Assembly (NCBI GenBank): GCA_003644405.1
Contig: QNCE01000021.1
Span: 1-15,828 of the forward strand
Source of the DNA: Candidatus Omnitrophota bacterium
GTDB lineage: Bacteria; Omnitrophota; Gorgyraeia; Duberdicusellales; 4484-171
Direction of reading: 5' to 3'
DNA: 15,828 nucleotides
The number at the start of each line of letters is the position of its first letter. Within the stretch, counting starts at the first letter, position 1. This document shows, piece after piece, positions 12,149-15,828 of the stretch. Below the pieces are notes generated by a model. It had not been told where the DNA came from. It searched no databases and saw only the letters and a list, made by a program, of their open reading frames with translations. Made by a program: the position numbers and the translations under genes.

Positions 12149-13741
12149 ATGAAAAACTTATATCGAGAAATTTGTTTTTCTTTGAGAGAAATTGTAAATA
12201 AGAGGTTTGGAAAACTTCCTATTTTGCCTCCTTGGGGAGAAATCCCCCCTCAAGCTTCTTTCGGTGACTTTTCTACTATGGTAGCTTTAAAGATAGGCTC
12301 TTATCTTAAAAAAGGCCCTTTTTCCATTGCTTGTATCCTCAAGGAGGAATTAGAGAAGAGACTAAAAGGCATAGAGAAGATAGAAATAGTGAAGCCAGGA
12401 TTTATTAACTTATTCTTTGCTCGCAAAACTCTTTTAGATTCTCTAAAAGTTATTTTGAAAAAAAAGGAGAATTATTTTTCCTTTAGAGAGAAAAGAAGGG
12501 TGCTTATAGAGTTTGTGAGTGCAATCCCCACTGGTCCTTTATCTATTGCTCACGGAAGGCAAGCAGTAGTAGGAGATATTGTTGCTAATGTTTTAGAATT
12601 TTTTGGTAATAGAGTGGTTAGAGAATACTACTTAAATGACGTAGGTAGACAGATTGATTTACTTATTACCTCAGTAGAAGAAAGAATGAAAGAGATAGAA
12701 GGTAAAGCTTTTTCTCTTCCTCAGGATGGTTACTGGGGTGATTACGTGAAGGATATTGCTAAAGAGGCTATTAAAAAGCGTCCCAAGAACTTAAAGGGAT
12801 TTGTGCTTTCCTATATTTTGAATGAGATAAAAAAAGACCTTAAAAAATTAGGAGTAAGATTTGAGAGGTGGGTGAGTCAAAAAGAATTGATAAATAAAGG
12901 AAAAGTAGAGAAAGTTATTGCTCTTTTAGAGAGAAAAGGTTTGGCATATGTTAAAGATGGAGCATTGTGGTTTCCTTCTACCAAATTTGGTGATGATAAA
13001 GATAGAGTTTTGAGGAAAAGTGACGGAGAATTTACCTATTTTGCCTCTGATATTGCTTATCATAAGGATAAAGTAGAGAGAGGTTTTGATAAGTTAATAA
13101 ATTTATGGGGGCCAGACCATCACGGCTATATTAAGCGAGTAAAGATTTCTTTAAAGGCCTTAGGCTTTAAAGAAGATATATTAGATATTCTTATTATCCA
13201 GTTAGTAAAAATAAAAACAAAAGAAAGAATGTCTAGGCGCAGAGGTACAGCGATTTCTCTTTCGGAATTAGTAGAAGATGTAGGAAAAGATGCTGCTCGG
13301 TTTTACTACACCAGTCGTAAAAATTCTTCTCATTTGGAGTTTGATATAGATAAGGCTAAAGAGGCTTCATTTGAGAATCCTCTTTACTATATTCAGTATG
13401 CTCATGCTCGCATCTGTAGCATATTCAGAAAGAAAGGGAAGAGGAAACTTGAGCCCTGTTGGATAGATTTTTTAAAGGACGAAAAAGAACTGCTTATAAT
13501 TAGGAAGATTCTTCAACTATCTTATTGTTTAGAAAGAGTTTACTATACTTTTGAGCCCGTGTTCTTAATTGAATATCTAAAAGATATGGCTAACCACTTC
13601 CATAAGTTTTATGAAGAGAGAAAGGTTTTAGGAGAAGATGAAAAAGTAACAAGGGCAAGGTTAGCTCTTTTAGAAGGAGTGAGGATTGTTTTAAGTTGTG
13701 GTCTTAAACTTTTAGGTATAGAACCAGCAAGGAGAATGTAG
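12149..13741 (+). CDS. argS: Arginyl-tRNA synthetase
   Basis: 530 aa, class I synthetase charging tRNA-Arg. An N-terminal additional domain (residues about 1-110) leads into the catalytic core. The HIGH-type motif is IAHG (133-136), in the context EFVSAIPTGPLSIAHGR. The KMSKS-type motif is degenerate, ERMSRRRG (359-366), as is usual for this enzyme. Between them lie YYLNDVGRQID and WGPDHHGYIKR, both diagnostic for ArgRS. The C-terminal DALR anticodon-binding domain starts near ENPLYYIQYAHARI. Slightly shorter than the common 550-580 residues, without a missing motif. The ATG is 5 nt after thrC and has no strong ribosome site, so coupling is likely. The stop is immediately followed by the recJ start. 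Confidence 0.97.
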   Translation: MKNLYREICFSLREIVNKRFGKLPILPPWGEIPPQASFGDFSTMVALKIGSYLKKGPFSIACILKEELEKRLKGIEKIEIVKPGFINLFFARKTLLDSLKVILKKKENYFSFREKRRVLIEFVSAIPTGPLSIAHGRQAVVGDIVANVLEFFGNRVVREYYLNDVGRQIDLLITSVEERMKEIEGKAFSLPQDGYWGDYVKDIAKEAIKKRPKNLKGFVLSYILNEIKKDLKKLGVRFERWVSQKELINKGKVEKVIALLERKGLAYVKDGALWFPSTKFGDDKDRVLRKSDGEFTYFASDIAYHKDKVERGFDKLINLWGPDHHGYIKRVKISLKALGFKEDILDILIIQLVKIKTKERMSRRRGTAISLSELVEDVGKDAARFYYTSRKNSSHLEFDIDKAKEASFENPLYYIQYAHARICSIFRKKGKRKLEPCWIDFLKDEKELLIIRKILQLSYCLERVYYTFEPVFLIEYLKDMANHFHKFYEERKVLGEDEKVTRARLALLEGVRIVLSCGLKLLGIEPARRM

Positions 13742-15424
13742 GTGGAAAAAAATTGGATAGTAAAGAACTTTTCTCCTCAAGCTTTTGCACTAAGTAAAAA
13801 GTACGATATTAATCCTATCTTAGTTCAACTTCTTATTAACCGAAATATAAAAGAGGAAGAGTTTTTATCTTTTTTAAATCCCCGAGTAGATAACTTATTT
13901 TCTCCCTTTCTTCTTCCTGATATAGATAAAGCTATAGAACGAATAAGAAAAGCTATAGAGAGGAAAGAACGAGTATATATTTTGGGAGATTACGATGTCG
14001 ATGGTATCACTTCTTTAGTTATTTTTTATGAGTATATAAAGAACTTCCCCTTGCAGTTTTCTTTTTATATTCCTCATCGTATCCACGAAGGATATGGTTT
14101 AACTAAAAAGGTATTGGAGAAAGTCAAAAATGATGGGGCTACTCTTTTGATTTGCTTCGACTGTGGGACTAACTCTTACCAAGAAGCGCAGCTAGCTAAA
14201 GCTTTAGGGATAGATGTTATTGTAATTGACCATCATGCTCCCAGGGAGGGGTTAAATGACGATTTTTATGCCTTCATAAATCCTAAAAAGAAAGGAGTCG
14301 ATTATCCTTTTAAAGAGTTGACCAGTGCAGGGTTAGCTTTCAAAGTAATTTGGGCTCTAGGAAGAAGTTTCCCTTTTAATCTTTTAGACTTAGTGGCTTT
14401 AGCTACTGTATGCGATGTTGTCCCTCTTAAAGGAGAAAACAGAATCTTTCTTTCTGAAGGGATTAAGTGGTTAAGAGGCAATCACCGTCCGGCAATTTCT
14501 GCTCTTTGTGAGTCAGCAAAGGTAAGTCCTAAGAATATCGAGCCTTACCATATAGGATATATCTTAGGGCCAAGGATTAATGCCTGTGGTAGAGTTTCCG
14601 ATGCTAAGAAGATTCTAGATTTTTTTCTTTGCTATGATAGTAAACAGTTAAGAGACTCAGCCAAGATAATTGAGGATTACAATCGCCAACGAAAAGCTAT
14701 AGAAAGTGAAATTTTAAGAGAAGCAGAGGAGATAGTGGAAAGAGAGTTAAAAGAGGATTTTACTTTGGTCCTCTATCGAGATGGTTGGCATCCAGGAGTT
14801 TTGGGTATAGTTGCTTCTAAACTCGCAGAAAGATTTTGGCGTCCTACCTTAGTTATAGGAATTGAGGGTAATAAAGGTAAAGGTTCTGGACGTTCTATTC
14901 CAGAAGTCCATATCATAGAAGTTTTGGAAGAATGTAAAGAGCTTCTTTCCACTTATGGAGGTCATAAAAAAGCTGCTGGGATAGAGATTTTAAAGGAGAA
15001 TTTGGAACCGTTCAGATATAAGTTTAATGAAATAGTAAAAAGAAGGATGGGTGGTAAAAAACCCTCACCTAACTTAGAAGTAGATTTAGAGTTACCATTT
15101 AGGTATATAAGTGTTAAATTAGTTCAAGAGTTAGAGAGATTAAAACCTTTTGGCGAGGAGAATTCCTATCCTTTGTTTTTAGCTAGAAAAGTCCATCTCA
15201 AAAGCTCTCCTAAAAAAGTAAACAACTTTTTTGGAAGAAAGATAAAGCTTTATAATTTTTGGATAACTGATGGCACCTATACCTACGAGGCAGTTTTATC
15301 CGAAAACAATCAATTTTTGGACCTTTTAAATTATGGCACATCCTTGGATATAGTTTACTCTTTAGAGAGAGATTCTTACTATAACAACGTTAGATTGGTA
15401 ATTAGGGACGTTAGGATTTCTTGA
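13742..15424 (+). CDS. recJ: Single-stranded-DNA-specific exonuclease RecJ
   Basis: 560 aa, 5'-to-3' exonuclease used in recombination and repair, DHH superfamily. Metal-binding motifs are in order: LGDYDVDG (81-88), CFDCG (138-142), DHH (163-165) and ATVCDVVPL (221-229). Then come the DHHA1 part with LGPRINACGRV, the motif HPGVLGIVASKL and YGGHKKAAG, and a C-terminal OB-type domain. The GTG start directly follows the argS stop and is supported by AAGGAG 7 nt upstream, within the end of argS. Length is normal. Its last 14 bases overlap the convergent rpmB gene. It is the last gene of the PilZ-to-recJ set. Confidence 0.97.
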   Translation: MEKNWIVKNFSPQAFALSKKYDINPILVQLLINRNIKEEEFLSFLNPRVDNLFSPFLLPDIDKAIERIRKAIERKERVYILGDYDVDGITSLVIFYEYIKNFPLQFSFYIPHRIHEGYGLTKKVLEKVKNDGATLLICFDCGTNSYQEAQLAKALGIDVIVIDHHAPREGLNDDFYAFINPKKKGVDYPFKELTSAGLAFKVIWALGRSFPFNLLDLVALATVCDVVPLKGENRIFLSEGIKWLRGNHRPAISALCESAKVSPKNIEPYHIGYILGPRINACGRVSDAKKILDFFLCYDSKQLRDSAKIIEDYNRQRKAIESEILREAEEIVERELKEDFTLVLYRDGWHPGVLGIVASKLAERFWRPTLVIGIEGNKGKGSGRSIPEVHIIEVLEECKELLSTYGGHKKAAGIEILKENLEPFRYKFNEIVKRRMGGKKPSPNLEVDLELPFRYISVKLVQELERLKPFGEENSYPLFLARKVHLKSSPKKVNNFFGRKIKLYNFWITDGTYTYEAVLSENNQFLDLLNYGTSLDIVYSLERDSYYNNVRLVIRDVRIS

Positions 15425-15656
15425 CCTTCTTAGGAAGGTTGAAGAGACCTTTCTTTATACATTTAGTACAAACGAGAATTTTTCTTGTCTTCCCGCCAAT
15501 AACTACTTTTTTCCTTTGAAGGTTAGGGAAAAAGCGACGCTTAGTAATTCCTGTAGTCTTTTTACCTACGCCTCCCTTTTTCTTAGCTAGACCTCGACGA
15601 GTTATAGAGTGTCCAGTAATGGAACCTTTTCCACATATTTCACAGTACTTTGCCAT
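15411..15656 (-). CDS. rpmB: 50S ribosomal protein L28, zinc-binding (C+) form
   Basis: 81 aa, a structural protein of the large ribosomal subunit. The N-terminal CEICGKG (Cys5, Cys8) and C-terminal CTKCIKKG (Cys63, Cys66) give the four-Cys zinc site of the C+ variant. SITRRG and KRRFFPNLQRKK are the family's rRNA-contacting motifs. It is transcribed towards recJ and overlaps it by 14 bp. It has a strong dedicated promoter and almost no leader, and no Shine-Dalgarno sequence precedes the ATG. A small inverted repeat, ACCTTC-TTAG-GAAGGT, lies in its last codons (15424-15439) but lacks a T tract. Confidence 0.97.
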   Translation of the reverse strand: MAKYCEICGKGSITGHSITRRGLAKKKGGVGKKTTGITKRRFFPNLQRKKVVIGGKTRKILVCTKCIKKGLFNLPKKVKKS

Positions 15657-15664
15657 AGGCGGTT

Positions 15665-15693
15665 AGTATACCCAGAGAAGTTATTTTTGTCAA
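15665..15693 (-). promoter_or_regulatory. Strong sigma70 promoter of rpmB
   Basis: On the minus strand TTGACA (15693-15688) and TATACT (15670-15665) are 17 bp apart, a near-perfect match. Transcription should start near 15658, only 1-3 nt before the ATG at 15656. Confidence 0.85.
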
Positions 15694-15730
15694 GGGTAAT
15701 ATAATCTGGAGTTCCCCCCAAATTTTTAGG

Positions 15731-15826
15731 TCAATAAGGGAAATAGAAATAACTGTTTTTCTCTAGCTGATTCCTTTCTTTTACTTCACAGCCACTTCCA
15801 TCTTGTATTAAATAGAATTCTAAATA
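15731..15826 (-). CDS. Possible C-terminal end of an unidentified protein (partial)
   Basis: An open minus-strand frame of 31 codons enters from the right edge and ends at a TGA (15731-15733). It contains LIQDGSGCEVKERNQLEKNS and an aromatic tail (YFYFPY). It would lie about 40 bp upstream of the rpmB promoter and read the same way. Too short to identify or to exclude chance; apart from it I see nothing in 15700-15828. Confidence 0.25.
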   Translation of the reverse strand, partial: YLEFYLIQDGSGCEVKERNQLEKNSYFYFPY

Positions 15827-15828
15827 TT

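Overview
The window looks like genome sequence from an uncultured, AT-rich, diderm (outer-membrane-bearing) bacterium. The diderm inference rests on a signal-peptide-bearing beta-barrel protein ending in Phe and on two or three lipobox proteins. The housekeeping proteins are unmistakably bacterial, but I cannot fix the phylum from sequence alone. Lineages such as Omnitrophota or Aerophobota would fit the base composition and protein style; that is impression, not evidence.

Left part (about 1-9389): an accessory region that behaves like an integrated element. From left to right it has the tail of an unknown gene and a small XRE-type repressor (minus strand). Divergent from the repressor is a near-perfect sigma70 promoter with a 22-bp perfect palindrome filling the space between its -35 and -10 boxes. 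That promoter faces a tight five-gene set: an outer-membrane barrel, two unknown cytoplasmic-looking proteins and two lipoproteins. Next come a probable stand-alone structured RNA with its own promoter (about 3193-3326), small Cys-rich proteins, a lipoprotein-like protein with Asp-rich Ca-binding-type motifs, a frameshifted minus-strand gene, an unknown helical protein, and a phage/plasmid-type winged-helix replication protein whose C-terminus appears to have been shifted out of frame. Two further Cys-motif proteins, two tiny HTH proteins of excisionase/MerR type and a complete tyrosine recombinase follow. Two frameshifts in neighbouring genes suggest an element in decay, although assembly error is not excluded.

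Junction (9028-9389): the integrase reading frame runs straight through an intact tRNA-Pro(GGG) gene, so its last 33 residues are encoded by tRNA plus flank. The tRNA is followed by two tandem 143-bp units that are about 97% identical, each starting with the last 20 nt of the tRNA, and then by a third, degenerate copy of the tRNA 3' end. This looks like an attachment-site array. Each unit can fold into a branched hairpin, and a difference between the copies keeps the pairing through a G-T wobble.

Right part (9390-15828): core chromosome. One strand carries a co-directional, overlapping set of PilZ-domain protein, homoserine dehydrogenase (hom), threonine synthase (thrC), arginyl-tRNA synthetase (argS) and RecJ exonuclease (recJ). 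Ribosomal protein L28 (rpmB) is convergent with recJ, overlaps it by 14 bp, and has a strong promoter so close to its ATG that its mRNA should be virtually leaderless. hom and thrC supply the first committed and last steps of threonine synthesis; the homoserine kinase between them is not in this window.
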